This document shows positions 33,326 to 43,054 of a stretch of DNA of 64,000 nucleotides, one piece after another. The notes under the pieces are model-generated. The model did no database searches, had not been told where the DNA came from, and saw only the letters and a list, made by a program, of their open reading frames with translations. Where the stretch lies: positions 1 to 64,000 of the forward strand of contig JAFAFR010000038.1 of NCBI GenBank assembly GCA_023423405.1, in the 5' to 3' direction. This DNA comes from Bacteroidota bacterium (GTDB lineage: Bacteria > Bacteroidota > Bacteroidia > Chitinophagales > Chitinophagaceae). Within the stretch, counting starts at the first letter, position 1, and each line of letters begins with the position of its first letter. Position numbers and translations under genes: made by a program.

Positions 33326-35641
33326 TTAAAATTTGAAATTATAGGTGATGCCTGGCACCCATTGGAAGAGTGCTGTTTGAACAGCATCTATTTTTTGTGG
33401 ATTGTCCTTGTTCTCTTTAAAGGTGATGGCGAACGGGTTGCGGCGGCCATACGCATTGTACAATCCAAAACTCCAGGAGCCCTGCCATCTTTTCCCGGAA
33501 GGCCGTTCGTAGGTGGCGCTGATGTCAAGGCGATGTGTGGCCGGCATCCTGTCGGCATTTCTACCGCCATATTGGTAGATCAACATATCGTTCAAAACGT
33601 ATTTTCCGGTAGGGAAAGTAACGGCGTTGCCGGTCGTATAAACGAATGCGCCGGATAGCGTCCATCGTGGCGAAAGGCTATATATGCCTACAATTGACAG
33701 GTCGTGCGTACGGTCCTGCTTTGCATTGTACCAATCATTATTATTAATACCATTTATTTGTCTTTCTGTTTTCGAAAGCGTATAACCGATCCATCCTGTC
33801 AGGTTTCCTTTTTTCTTTTTCAGCAATAATTCTATGCCGTAAGCGCGGCCCTTTCCAAATAGTAATTCACTTTCAATATCCGGAACAGTGTTTATTTCGG
33901 CGCCATCTTTAAAATCTATCTGATTCCGCATTGTTTTGTAATAGATTTCGGTATTCAGCTCGTACATATGGTTGCTGAATAGTTTGCTGAACCCTGCGCT
34001 GAACTGGTCTGCTATCTCCGGCCTGATGTTGTAACTGTTCCCGATCCATGCATCGGTTGGGCTGCCACCGGTTGAGTTGCTCATCAGGTGCAGGTTTTGG
34101 GTGTTCCGGGCATAGCCTATTTTTAAGGTAGAGCTATTATTTAGTGCATAACCCGCCGATATCCTGGGCTCCAGGTTGTAATAGGTTTTCCCGATTTTTC
34201 CGTTGGCTAACTTTACAGAGTCGACAAGCTGGTTGTTGCTGTAGATATTGTATACGCCACTGCCCAACACGTTGTAAAACGAGAACCGCAGCCCATAGTC
34301 GATGTTTATTTTGTCAGATGCCCTCCAGGAATTGCTGGCGTATACAGCAGCTTCCAGCCCTTTTCGGCTTTCCTTGTCATTGACTATATCCCTTCCTTCG
34401 GCTTTCGTAGGTGTGATGGTATGGTGTATTACATTAAAGCCAAACCGCGCGGTGCTTTTTGCAGTAGCATACCAGGTAAAGTCCTGCTTCAGGTTCATGT
34501 CGCGGATATGGGAGTTGAAATTGATCTCACCGGTTTCGGTAGCGAAGCCGACGTTGAAATCGTAGTTGCTGTAGATAAGGGAAGTGTTGGAGAATAATTT
34601 GCTGTTCAGTATGCTGTTCCACCGGAGGGTTGCCGTGGCATTCCCCCAATCGCTTCCGAATAGTTTAGATACACTAAATACATCTTTTCCAAAATACCCG
34701 GAAAAATACAACCTGTTCTTATCGTTAATGGCCAGGTTTGCTTTTGCATTCAGGTCATAGAAATACAATTTTACGTCTTTCATATCCGGCGAAAGCCTTG
34801 CAAGGAGGTCGGCATAAGTCCGCCTTCCGGAAATGATGAAGGATGATTTCTCTTTTTGAATGGGACCTTCGACCGTTAGCCTGCTGCTGATGGAGCCAAG
34901 TCCGCCGCTTACCTGGTAGCCCCTGTTATTACCTTCTTTCATTTTTACATCCAGTACGGAGGAAAGACGGCCGCCATACTGCGCCGGGCTGTTGCCTTTG
35001 ATAATGGTAGCATCCTTAATGGCGTCGCTGTTGAAAGAACTGAAAAAGCCCAGCAGGTGCGATGCATTGTATACAGGCGCTTCATCCAGCAATACCAGGT
35101 TTTGGTCCGTGGCGCCGCCTCTGACAGAGAAGCCATTGCTTCCTTCGCCGTTGGACTTTATGCCGGGTAATAGCTGAAGGGTCTTTACCAGGTCTTTCTC
35201 GCCAAAGATCACGGGAATTTTTGCCGCCTCTTTCATGTTCAGCACTTCGGTACCCATTGTCGCTTTTGTAATGGCAGGGTTCCTTTTAGATGTTATTACC
35301 ACTTCCTGCAAATTGCTTCCATCAGAAAGTTGTACGTTGATCGTAATATTTGAATCCAGCCTTACCGGTATGAGCTCCTGCCTGTATCCGGCACTGGAAA
35401 AACGCAACATATAGTCGCCTTTGGGAAGCGAAATAGAGTAGAAGCCATATTCATTGGTGGTTACCCCTAATGCGGGTTTTTCCACTATCCCGATGGTTAC
35501 TCCCAGCATGGTTTCGCCGGAAGACTTTTGCTTTACGGTACCACTTACAGTAAAGTTTTGTGCCGCTGAGAGCAGCGGGAAAAAGCATATTGCCTGGACG
35601 CAAAGCGTTAATCTTTTCTTGAACCTGGTACTTGTTATCAT
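33326..35641 (-). CDS. TonB-dependent receptor (DUF4249-associated)
   Basis: 771 residues: signal peptide (about 1-27), carboxypeptidase-like domain (about 28-115, TVKQKSSGETMLGVTIGI), plug (about 125-230, with GEGSNGFSVRGGATDQNLVLLDEAP split here) and an outer-membrane barrel ending in VPGITYNFKF. It should import a ligand bound by its DUF4249 partner. It is the third gene of a minus-strand unit: histidine kinase, LytTR regulator, receptor, DUF4249. The ligand cannot be inferred. Base composition is AT-rich relative to most of the window. Confidence 0.93.
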   Translation of the reverse strand: MITSTRFKKRLTLCVQAICFFPLLSAAQNFTVSGTVKQKSSGETMLGVTIGIVEKPALGVTTNEYGFYSISLPKGDYMLRFSSAGYRQELIPVRLDSNITINVQLSDGSNLQEVVITSKRNPAITKATMGTEVLNMKEAAKIPVIFGEKDLVKTLQLLPGIKSNGEGSNGFSVRGGATDQNLVLLDEAPVYNASHLLGFFSSFNSDAIKDATIIKGNSPAQYGGRLSSVLDVKMKEGNNRGYQVSGGLGSISSRLTVEGPIQKEKSSFIISGRRTYADLLARLSPDMKDVKLYFYDLNAKANLAINDKNRLYFSGYFGKDVFSVSKLFGSDWGNATATLRWNSILNSKLFSNTSLIYSNYDFNVGFATETGEINFNSHIRDMNLKQDFTWYATAKSTARFGFNVIHHTITPTKAEGRDIVNDKESRKGLEAAVYASNSWRASDKINIDYGLRFSFYNVLGSGVYNIYSNNQLVDSVKLANGKIGKTYYNLEPRISAGYALNNSSTLKIGYARNTQNLHLMSNSTGGSPTDAWIGNSYNIRPEIADQFSAGFSKLFSNHMYELNTEIYYKTMRNQIDFKDGAEINTVPDIESELLFGKGRAYGIELLLKKKKGNLTGWIGYTLSKTERQINGINNNDWYNAKQDRTHDLSIVGIYSLSPRWTLSGAFVYTTGNAVTFPTGKYVLNDMLIYQYGGRNADRMPATHRLDISATYERPSGKRWQGSWSFGLYNAYGRRNPFAITFKENKDNPQKIDAVQTALFQWVPGITYNFKF

Positions 35642-35743
35642 AGATGTATGGATAAAAGTGGAACCAAAAAACGGGTGAAAAAAACTTTTGAGAAGAAGAG
35701 TTGGATTTCTGCGAAGAACGGTTGGTGGCGACCTGGTAAAGAA

Positions 35744-36436
35744 TCAAGCCGAATACCGGCTGAAAAAATCATCTGCATACGTTCTCCCAATAGGGAACTC
35801 TTTGTCGCCGATGATAATGGTGGATCCTCTTACCGCTTCAATTTTACTGAAGGGCAATATGAAACTGCGATGCACGCGGATGAAGTCCCTGGAATGCAGC
35901 TTTTCCATCATTTCCTTCATAGGCATCCGGGCAATAATGGTTTTCCGGTCTTTGATGTGAATTTTCAGGTAGTCTGCCGAACCTTCTATACACAGGATAT
36001 CGGACACCGGTATTTTCACCAAACTAAAATCGGCCCGGATAAAGATGTTCTTTTCTGCGCTTTGGTCTTTTTTGTTGATATAGTCCAGGTATTCCCGGGC
36101 CTTGGTTATAGCTTTTGTAAAACGGGTTTGATTGATGGGCTTGAGTAAATAATCAATGGCGTTCAACTCGTAACTGGCGGCTGCATATTCGCTGAAAGCG
36201 GTGGTAAAAATAACCAGGGTGTTCTGCTGCAAAGACTTTGCGAAGTTAATGCCGGTCATGGAAGGCATCTGTATATCGCAAAACACCAGGTCGATAGGAA
36301 ACTTGCGCAGGTATTTCAGCGCTTCACCGGGCTGGGTAAATGTTTTTTGCAAATGGATACTTTCGTTCTTATTGCAAAGTGACTCGATCACGGTAAGCGC
36401 CAGCGGCTCATCGTCTATTGCAATGGAACGTATCAT
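35744..36436 (-). CDS. LytTR-family response regulator
   Basis: 230 residues. Receiver domain (about 1-120) with acidic pair D8/D9 and phospho-acceptor Asp54 in VFCDIQMPSMTG. LytTR DNA-binding domain (about 135-230) with LVKIPVSDILCIEGSADYLKIH (shortened) and FIRVHRSFILPFSKIEAV. It probably controls the adjacent receptor/DUF4249 genes. Its start overlaps the histidine-kinase stop by 4 bases (ATGA), which points to coupled translation. Confidence 0.95.
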   Translation of the reverse strand: MIRSIAIDDEPLALTVIESLCNKNESIHLQKTFTQPGEALKYLRKFPIDLVFCDIQMPSMTGINFAKSLQQNTLVIFTTAFSEYAAASYELNAIDYLLKPINQTRFTKAITKAREYLDYINKKDQSAEKNIFIRADFSLVKIPVSDILCIEGSADYLKIHIKDRKTIIARMPMKEMMEKLHSRDFIRVHRSFILPFSKIEAVRGSTIIIGDKEFPIGRTYADDFFSRYSA

Positions 36437-37458
36437 TGTAAATTGATGTGTAAAGAAACAGAAAATTCTTTTTCAGTGTCATTGACCACCAGCAAGTGCC
36501 TGGAAGGGTAAATTAAATTCAGCCGGTGCCAGGTGTTGGTGATTCCCAACCCGCTTCTTTCTGAAATTTCCCGCTGCACGTTCACTTTATTGTTTACAAC
36601 ACTTAGTTGAAAAGCTGTTTTGTCCAGTGCCATTTCAATTTTGATGCGGCTTTTCTGTTCGGAATTTACACCGTGTTTAAAAGCGTTCTCAATAAACGGA
36701 ATGAGCAGCATTGGAGCAATGCGTAAGGATGGTACATATTCCAGGCCACGATATTCCAGCTTCACGCTTTTGTCGAGGCGCAATTGTTGCAACTCAATGA
36801 AATTGCTGATGTAATTCATCTCATCCTCCAGCAATACAAAATCCTGCTGTGTGTCTTTCATGGTATATCGCATCATCTCCGAAAGTTTATCAACCATGTC
36901 TGCCGCTTTTGGAGAACTGTCAATGGCGGTAGCATAGATATTGTTCAGCGTGTTAAACAGGAAATGCGGGTTAATCTGTGATTTGAGCGAAGCTATTTGC
37001 GCAGAAAGCTTTTCGCTTTCGGTTTGTTTTAGCCTGTTGTAAACTGTCCACAAGATGGAGGATACAATGGAAAGCAACCACAGCAGGAGGGCGTTTACCA
37101 CGATGACGGGGAATATTTTTTCAATAGACGGACCTGGTGTTGGTAATATTTCCGTATTCAAGCCGGGAGAGAAAAATATCAGGCCCGAAAGCAGGAAGGC
37201 GGTTACTATTGCCAGCAGCAGGAATGAAAAGTAGGGCCAGTATTTTTTCGCAAGCAGGTATTTAGGAATGAGAAAGAAGTAATTGAAGTAAAATAAGGCG
37301 ATCAACACACTGCTTAAGGCAAGGCAGTGCAAAAGATATTTCTTGCCGGATGAAGGATCCAGCGCGTCAAAAAGCTGGTCGGTTGACACATAGGGGATAA
37401 CCAGCAGCAATATCCAGACCAGGGCATGCGTAGCGATGGTAAAGCGGTTAAATTTCAT
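36433..37458 (-). CDS. LytS/YehU-type sensor histidine kinase
   Basis: 341 residues from ATG 37458. Four membrane segments (about 8-25, 47-66, 76-98, 117-139), then a His_kinase domain with QINPHFLFNTLNNIYA (phospho-acceptor His165) and a shortened HATPase region (PFIENAFKHGV, SGLGITNTWHRL). It phosphorylates the LytTR regulator. A longer open frame to 37587 adds a basic, non-membrane N-terminus and is rejected, because a TAnnTTTG element lies inside it. Confidence 0.93.
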   Translation of the reverse strand: MKFNRFTIATHALVWILLLVIPYVSTDQLFDALDPSSGKKYLLHCLALSSVLIALFYFNYFFLIPKYLLAKKYWPYFSFLLLAIVTAFLLSGLIFFSPGLNTEILPTPGPSIEKIFPVIVVNALLLWLLSIVSSILWTVYNRLKQTESEKLSAQIASLKSQINPHFLFNTLNNIYATAIDSSPKAADMVDKLSEMMRYTMKDTQQDFVLLEDEMNYISNFIELQQLRLDKSVKLEYRGLEYVPSLRIAPMLLIPFIENAFKHGVNSEQKSRIKIEMALDKTAFQLSVVNNKVNVQREISERSGLGITNTWHRLNLIYPSRHLLVVNDTEKEFSVSLHINLQ

Positions 37459-37484
37459 AATGGCTTTGGAAATGATATTCAAAA

Positions 37485-37492
37485 CAAAGGTA
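37485..37492 (-). promoter_or_regulatory. Minus-7 element upstream of the histidine-kinase operon
   Basis: TACCTTTG on the minus strand ends 26 bases before ATG 37458. It fits TAnnTTTG and is the best candidate promoter for the four-gene unit down to DUF4249. A TTTG partner is not clear. Confidence 0.5.
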
Positions 37493-37641
37493 TGTTCCCC
37501 TTTTCCCGAAAAATATGAGAAGAAGGAGCGGTATTTATAGAAGTATGAACAGCGTCGGCTTTTGGGAGGCCGATCCCGCTTCACCATGAGCCCGCCACAA
37601 CTTCACAATTTGGTAACAGTAAAGCCAGAACTTCGCGGCGC

Positions 37642-38982
37642 ATGATAAAAGCATCGGCCTTTGGAAAAGGCTTTCATTTCGGCGTTGCCATTTCCGCTGC
37701 CCAGAACGAAGGCGCCATTACAGAAGATGGCAGGAGCCCTTCCATCTGGGACCAGTTCGTACGCCGGCAGGGCGTGATCCGCGGGGGTGCCAAAACCTAT
37801 CCCGCCTGCGATTTTTACCACCGCTACAAAGACGATATCCTGCTGGTGAAGGCGCTTGGCTTCAACGCCTTTCGCTTCTCCATATCCTGGTCGCGGCTGC
37901 TGCCCGACGGCACGGGAAAGCCCAACCCCGCAGCCATCCGCTTCTACAATGCAGTGATCGACGAGTGTCTGGGACTGGGCATTACACCGTTTGTAACGCT
38001 GTATCACTGGGACCTGCCACAAAGCCTGCAACAGGAGGGAGGCTGGGAGAGTCCGCTCATCAACCGCTGGTTCCGGCATTTTACCAAGATCTGCGCCAGG
38101 GCCTTTGGCGACCGTGTCCAGCACTGGATCGTACTGAACGAGCCCATGGGATTCACCTCCCTGGGCTATATGCTGGGAAAACATGCGCCCGGCAAAAAAA
38201 GCCTGGATGCTTTTCTCCGCGCCGTACACCACGCGGCCCTGGCGCAGGCAGAGGGCGGGAAGGTGTTGCGCGAGCAACTGCCCCATGCCCGCATCGGCAC
38301 CAGCTTTTCCTGTTCCCAGGTGGTTCCGTACAGCGAACGCCCGGCCGACCTGGCCGCTGCCGCGCGGGTAGACCTGCTGATGAACCGCCTCTTTATAGAG
38401 CCCCTGCTGGGCAAGGGCTTTCCCGAGGACGATAAGGGATTGATGGATAAAATGTCGAGGCAGAACCTGAGCTGGAAATATGGCGACCGCTTCCGCTTCG
38501 ATATGGATTTTATCGGCCTGCAGAACTATTTCCCGGTGACCATCAAACACAATCCCATGATCCCCATCCTGCAGGCCAGCGAGGTGAAGGCCGCCAGCCG
38601 GAAAGCACCGCATACTGCGATGGGCTGGGAGATCAACCCGAACGCCTTCCAGCAGATCATCCGCAGGTTCTGGAAATACGGCGCCATCCGGGAGATCATG
38701 GTCACGGAGAACGGCGCCGCCTTCCGCGACCATGTATCACAGGGACGCATAAACGACAATGCGCGCATTGCTTATTATGAAGACCACCTGGCCGCACTGC
38801 TGCAGGCGAAAAAAGAAGGGGTGAAAGTCACCGGCTATTTCGCATGGACACTCATGGACAATTTTGAATGGGCGGAGGGTTACGAAGCCCGCTTCGGGTT
38901 GGTTCACGTGGATTCACAAACGCAGTTGCGAACCATCAAGGACTCGGGCTACTGGTGGCGCGAGCTGCTCACGAACTCCTGA
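37642..38982 (+). CDS. Glycoside hydrolase family 1 beta-glucosidase
   Basis: 446 residues, no signal peptide, so cytoplasmic. GH1 barrel with FRFSISWSRLLPDG, acid/base Glu167 in LNEP, nucleophile Glu356 in VTENG, YHWDLPQSLQ, and the C-terminal LMDNFEWAEGYEARFGL motif. It hydrolyses beta-linked disaccharides or aryl glucosides. Length is typical. It is a single-gene unit divergent from the histidine kinase; the stop is directly adjacent to the stop of the convergent FadL-like gene. Confidence 0.96.
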   Translation: MIKASAFGKGFHFGVAISAAQNEGAITEDGRSPSIWDQFVRRQGVIRGGAKTYPACDFYHRYKDDILLVKALGFNAFRFSISWSRLLPDGTGKPNPAAIRFYNAVIDECLGLGITPFVTLYHWDLPQSLQQEGGWESPLINRWFRHFTKICARAFGDRVQHWIVLNEPMGFTSLGYMLGKHAPGKKSLDAFLRAVHHAALAQAEGGKVLREQLPHARIGTSFSCSQVVPYSERPADLAAAARVDLLMNRLFIEPLLGKGFPEDDKGLMDKMSRQNLSWKYGDRFRFDMDFIGLQNYFPVTIKHNPMIPILQASEVKAASRKAPHTAMGWEINPNAFQQIIRRFWKYGAIREIMVTENGAAFRDHVSQGRINDNARIAYYEDHLAALLQAKKEGVKVTGYFAWTLMDNFEWAEGYEARFGLVHVDSQTQLRTIKDSGYWWRELLTNS

Positions 38983-40542
38983 TCAGAATTTGATGCCGAA
39001 AGTGGCGCTCACGGTGCCGCCGGTTCCGTCTATATTGGCAAAAGTATTGGCTTTGTCGGAGAGGCGATAGGGGAAACTCACGTCGCTGGATATGCGCTGC
39101 ACATAGGCCAGGTCAACAAAAAAGCCTTTGTTCCGGTAACCGATCCCGCCGCTGATGTACATGCGGTTGCCGTCCAGTTCGCTGTCGTCGTAAGGGTTGC
39201 CGTACCAGGCAAAGCCTGCCCGCGCCATGAAGGTGTTGAACTTGATCTCTCCGCCCAGGCGTGCGTTAAGGGCGCCTTTGTACACCTGTTTTACGGTATT
39301 GTTTACGGCGTCGTAATAGTCGTTATTGTCGATGGTTTCTTCCTCGCTGTTGTAAAAACGGCTGCTGCCGAAGGTCACGTATTCGAGGTCGGCCGTAATG
39401 AAACCGCGTTGTTGCCGCGTGTCTTCCACGGCATTGAAGAGCCAGGAACCGCTTACCATAAATTTCCAGGGGCTCAGCAGGTCGTAGCGGTATTGCGGCA
39501 TATAGCCCTCGGTAAAAGCGCTTACATCTACCTGGCTGGGTGAATTATAGTTTTCCAGGTCGGTGTACATGGAAGCATCATAGGTTTCCTTGAGGCCGTA
39601 CCAGGTGGGTGTATGCATGGCCAGCCCGAGGCGCAGGCTGTTCACCGGCTTAAGGATGAGGCCCAGCTTGAGGTTCAGGCCAACGCCCTTGGTCCGGTAG
39701 TATTCTCTCAGCTCGGCGGTGTGGAAATAGCTGTCGGCATTGTTGCCGGCGTCTGTTTCGGTAAGCACGCTGTTGCGTTCGTAATTCAGGATGGGAATAC
39801 CCAGGCTCACGCCCCAGTAAAATTTGTCTTTGTTATTGCCGGCAAAGCTTACCGCGATTTCTGTAACACCGCCGCTGGTGCTGATGTTATTGGTCTGGTT
39901 CAGCAAAAAAGCGGTATCCCTTTCATAGGCATAACGCAAAGGAGTACCTACTACTTCTGTGCCGGCCGCCGCGGTGGTAAGTGTGTCTACGAGATAGGTG
40001 TAGAGCGCCATTCGTGCCGGGAAAGAAATGCTGCTGCTGTTGAGCGCCTGTTCAATGCTGAGACCGGAGCTGGCGATTTCGGCGGCATAAGATTCGGAAA
40101 AAGAGCTGTAATCGTTCTGGCCGCTGTAGCTGATCCTGTTGCGGAAATCGGCGCTCCTGTTCACGGCTACGCTGAAAGCCGAGCTCCGGTTGGGCCGGTA
40201 GCGGTCTACCGAGCCAAACACTAGTCCCGACGTACCCATAACGAAGGCCGAGCCATTGCTGCTTTCGCCCGTGCCCCGGTAATTCGACTGGTTATTGTAA
40301 AAGCTGAAAGTAGGGGAAAGTACCAGCTCGCTGGTTTTATAAAAACCGAGCCCTGCGGGGTTCACAAAGTTGGCGCTGATGTCGCCGCCCAGGGATCCTG
40401 CGGCTCCGCCGATGGCCTGGTTTCTCGCTGTTCCGGAAGGTGTATTCCACGAAGCCCGGAGAGCGTCTTCCGGAACCTGTCCATATCCATACAATGAAAT
40501 CAATCCTGCCGATGCGATCAAAAATACTTTCCTGCACTGCAT
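38983..40542 (-). CDS. OmpP1/FadL-like outer-membrane transport protein
   Basis: About 519 residues: signal peptide (about 1-22), then ARNQAIGGAAGSLGGDISANFVNPAGLGFY (shortened here), the NPAG motif of FadL-type hydrophobic-compound channels, followed by a Tyr-rich barrel ending in a Phe strand (VSATFGIKF). The start is ATG 40542; a TTG two codons upstream is open. A weak TCCATTTG element lies 4 bases before the ATG. In Bacteroidota this family may carry hydrophobic molecules or belong to envelope biogenesis; the substrate is unknown. Confidence 0.85.
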   Translation of the reverse strand: MQCRKVFLIASAGLISLYGYGQVPEDALRASWNTPSGTARNQAIGGAAGSLGGDISANFVNPAGLGFYKTSELVLSPTFSFYNNQSNYRGTGESSNGSAFVMGTSGLVFGSVDRYRPNRSSAFSVAVNRSADFRNRISYSGQNDYSSFSESYAAEIASSGLSIEQALNSSSISFPARMALYTYLVDTLTTAAAGTEVVGTPLRYAYERDTAFLLNQTNNISTSGGVTEIAVSFAGNNKDKFYWGVSLGIPILNYERNSVLTETDAGNNADSYFHTAELREYYRTKGVGLNLKLGLILKPVNSLRLGLAMHTPTWYGLKETYDASMYTDLENYNSPSQVDVSAFTEGYMPQYRYDLLSPWKFMVSGSWLFNAVEDTRQQRGFITADLEYVTFGSSRFYNSEEETIDNNDYYDAVNNTVKQVYKGALNARLGGEIKFNTFMARAGFAWYGNPYDDSELDGNRMYISGGIGYRNKGFFVDLAYVQRISSDVSFPYRLSDKANTFANIDGTGGTVSATFGIKF

Positions 40543-40582
40543 GTACAAATGGATTAAAGGGGCCCTATGTCAATCCTGGCGA

Positions 40583-41428
40583 TCAATGGCGGGTAGGCCT
40601 GCTGATGCTGCCACCGCCACCGCCGGAACTGCCGCTGCTCCTGGAACCGGAGCTGCTGCTGTTGGAAGTGGAGGGCGAATAACTGCGGGTAGGACGGTCG
40701 GCAGAACTGCTGCCATTCATCCTGTTGTTGTCAGCGTTGCCATACCCCGAGGAACGGCGATTGCTGTTGTTATAAATGCTCCTGTTATTGGAGTTGTTGA
40801 AAGAGTTCTGGTAGTTGCGTCCGGGCCTGTAGGCATTGCCGTTGCCGTTGCTATTCGTGTTCAGGTAGCTGCCCATCGCAAAAGAAGAAGAGGGGCGGCT
40901 GGGACGAACGTAATTGGCATATCCGCTGCCTTTGCCCGGCACCACATATATCGGGTTATAGTAATAGGGACTGTAAAAAGAGCTGTAGTAAGGGTTGTAA
41001 AAATTATTCCAGTACCAGAGGCTGCCATAGGGGCTGCCGAATCCCATATTCCAGGTCATATAACTGTTCCAGCGCCAGTTGTTCACCATCCAGGGGCTCA
41101 TCATACCAAAACCTCCGTTGTAGTAAAGGTCGTCGTAATAATAGGAGCGGTTGCCGCTGGCGATCATGAGACGGAGGTACTGGTCGTCGCGGTAGCTGGC
41201 ATCACCATAACCGTTTTCCACGGAACGGTTGCCGCGGCGGGCATTGGTTTCCATGTATTCTCCCTGGGACCGGTCGCCCTCACCCGACTGGGTAGCTGCA
41301 GCCACCACGGGTTTTCCCGGGGAATAATAAACGTCGTCCGGCGTTTGGGCCGACTTGTACAGGGACGAGCAACTGCTCATTACGACCAGTGCGGTACCCA
41401 GGAACAGCCCGGAAATTTTGGGAATCAT
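40583..41428 (-). CDS. Low-complexity Tyr/Asn/Ser-rich lipoprotein
   Basis: 281 residues with lipobox VMSSC (Cys about 20). Residues 70-160 are very rich in Tyr, Trp, Asn, Gly and Met (SYYYDDLYYNGGFGMM, YNPYYSSFYSPYYYN). The rest is Ser/Asn/Arg/Gly-rich, ending in GSSGGGGGSISRPTRH. Similar proteins of unknown function are widespread in this phylum. It is probably anchored in the outer membrane and largely disordered. A likely promoter element (TAACTTTG) lies about 56 bases upstream. Confidence 0.75.
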   Translation of the reverse strand: MIPKISGLFLGTALVVMSSCSSLYKSAQTPDDVYYSPGKPVVAAATQSGEGDRSQGEYMETNARRGNRSVENGYGDASYRDDQYLRLMIASGNRSYYYDDLYYNGGFGMMSPWMVNNWRWNSYMTWNMGFGSPYGSLWYWNNFYNPYYSSFYSPYYYNPIYVVPGKGSGYANYVRPSRPSSSFAMGSYLNTNSNGNGNAYRPGRNYQNSFNNSNNRSIYNNSNRRSSGYGNADNNRMNGSSSADRPTRSYSPSTSNSSSSGSRSSGSSGGGGGSISRPTRH

Positions 41429-41456
41429 GGCTCAGCTATTAATGGTTTGAAAAAAT

Positions 41457-41464
41457 TACTTTTG
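41457..41464 (+). promoter_or_regulatory. Possible proS minus-7 element
   Basis: TACTTTTG matches TAnnTTTG on the plus strand and would give a leader of about 78 bases. A correctly spaced TTTG is not present, so support is moderate. Confidence 0.4.
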
Positions 41465-41483
41465 CGTTCGCTGCATAAAAATA

Positions 41484-41491
41484 CAAAGTTA
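41484..41491 (-). promoter_or_regulatory. Minus-7 element for the lipoprotein gene
   Basis: TAACTTTG on the minus strand, 55 bases before the ATG at 41428. It is placed back to back with a possible proS element within 35 bases. Confidence 0.5.
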
Positions 41492-41548
41492 TGACAGTGT
41501 TTCATAACGGAATGTTGCAAGCCAATTGTTAAAAACCAACAACTTAGT

Positions 41549-43024
41549 ATGAGCAAAGAGATTACCGGCAGATCGGAAGATTACTCCCAATGGTACAACG
41601 ACCTCGTGATAAAAGGCGGACTGGCTGAAAACTCGGCCGTGCGCGGATGTATGGTGATAAAACCTTATGGATTTGGCCTTTGGGAAAACATGCGCGACCA
41701 GCTCGACCGCATGTTCAAAGCCACCGGGCATGTCAATGCTTATTTCCCGCTTTTTATCCCCAAAAGCTTCCTGTCGAAGGAAGCCGCCCACGTGGAGGGA
41801 TTTGCCAAAGAATGTGCGGTAGTTACCCACTATCGCCTGAAAAACGATCCCGATGGCAATGGCGTGGTGGTGGATCCCGAATCCAAACTGGAGGAGGAAC
41901 TGATCATCCGGCCGACATCAGAAACCATTATCTGGAGCACCTATAAGGACTGGATCCAGAGCTACCGCGACCTTCCCCTGCTGATCAACCAGTGGGCCAA
42001 CGTGGTGCGCTGGGAGATGCGTACCCGCCTCTTCCTGCGCACGGCGGAGTTCCTCTGGCAGGAGGGTCATACCGCTCATGCCGATAAAGAGGAAGCGGTA
42101 GAAGAAGCGCGCAGGATGCTGGACGTGTACGCCGAATTCGTGGAGGACTATATGGCCCTGCCCGTTATCAAAGGGGTGAAAACCGAATCGGAGCGTTTTG
42201 CCGGTGCAGAAGATACGTATTGCATCGAAGCGCTGATGCAGGATGGCAAGGCCCTGCAGGCCGGCACCTCCCATTTCCTGGGACAGAATTTTGCGCGTGC
42301 CTTCGATGTGAAATTCCTTACTAAAGAGAATAAGCAGGAATATGTTTGGGCTACGAGTTGGGGCGTGAGCACCCGCCTGATCGGCGCCCTGGTGATGGCC
42401 CACAGCGACGACGAGGGACTGATCCTGCCGCCCCGCATTGCACCCCTGCAGGTGGTAATCGTGCCCATCTACAAGGGCGATGAGCAGAAAGGCTTCATTC
42501 AAAACGCGGTGCAGCCCATTCTTGCCTCGCTGCGTGAACTGGGCATATCGGTGAAATTTGACGACAGCGACAATACACGCCCGGGCTGGAAGTTTGCAGA
42601 ATACGAGAAGAAGGGCGTACCCGTGCGGATTGCCATTGGACAGCGCGATATTGAGAACAACGTAGTAGAAGTAGCCCGTCGCGATACCCGGGAAAAGATG
42701 TCGGCGCCGATGGAGGGAATTGCCTTCTACATCAAGACCCTGCTCGACGAGATCCAACTGCATCTTTTTGAAAGGGCGAAAAAATTCCGCGACGCACATA
42801 TTACCGAGGTAAACAGTTGGGAAGAATTTGAGACCCTGCTGGACGGAGAGGGTGGATTTTTGTCGGCCCATTGGGATGGTACTGCCGAAACCGAAGCGGC
42901 CATCAAGGAAAAGACCAAGGCTACCATCCGCTGCATACCGCTGAACAATCCTGCTGAAAATGGGAAATGCATTTTCAGTGGTAAACCCAGCAGCCAGCGG
43001 GTGCTGTTCGCAAGGGCTTATTAA
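41549..43024 (+). CDS. proS: Prolyl-tRNA synthetase, archaeal/eukaryotic-type (short form)
   Basis: 491 residues. Class II motifs: motif 1 around GCMVIKPYGFGLWENMRDQL, motif 2 VRWEMRTRLFLRTAEFLWQEGHTAH (given in part), motif 3 GVSTRLIGALVMAHSDDEGL. An anticodon-binding domain follows and a C-terminal domain ends in a conserved Tyr (LFARAY). There is no INS editing domain between motifs 2 and 3, which marks the archaeal-type ProRS found in Bacteroidota and some Firmicutes. It charges tRNA-Pro. Confidence 0.97.
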   Translation: MSKEITGRSEDYSQWYNDLVIKGGLAENSAVRGCMVIKPYGFGLWENMRDQLDRMFKATGHVNAYFPLFIPKSFLSKEAAHVEGFAKECAVVTHYRLKNDPDGNGVVVDPESKLEEELIIRPTSETIIWSTYKDWIQSYRDLPLLINQWANVVRWEMRTRLFLRTAEFLWQEGHTAHADKEEAVEEARRMLDVYAEFVEDYMALPVIKGVKTESERFAGAEDTYCIEALMQDGKALQAGTSHFLGQNFARAFDVKFLTKENKQEYVWATSWGVSTRLIGALVMAHSDDEGLILPPRIAPLQVVIVPIYKGDEQKGFIQNAVQPILASLRELGISVKFDDSDNTRPGWKFAEYEKKGVPVRIAIGQRDIENNVVEVARRDTREKMSAPMEGIAFYIKTLLDEIQLHLFERAKKFRDAHITEVNSWEEFETLLDGEGGFLSAHWDGTAETEAAIKEKTKATIRCIPLNNPAENGKCIFSGKPSSQRVLFARAY

Positions 43025-43054
43025 GGATTGACAGGCTAATCGTTTCATACGTAT

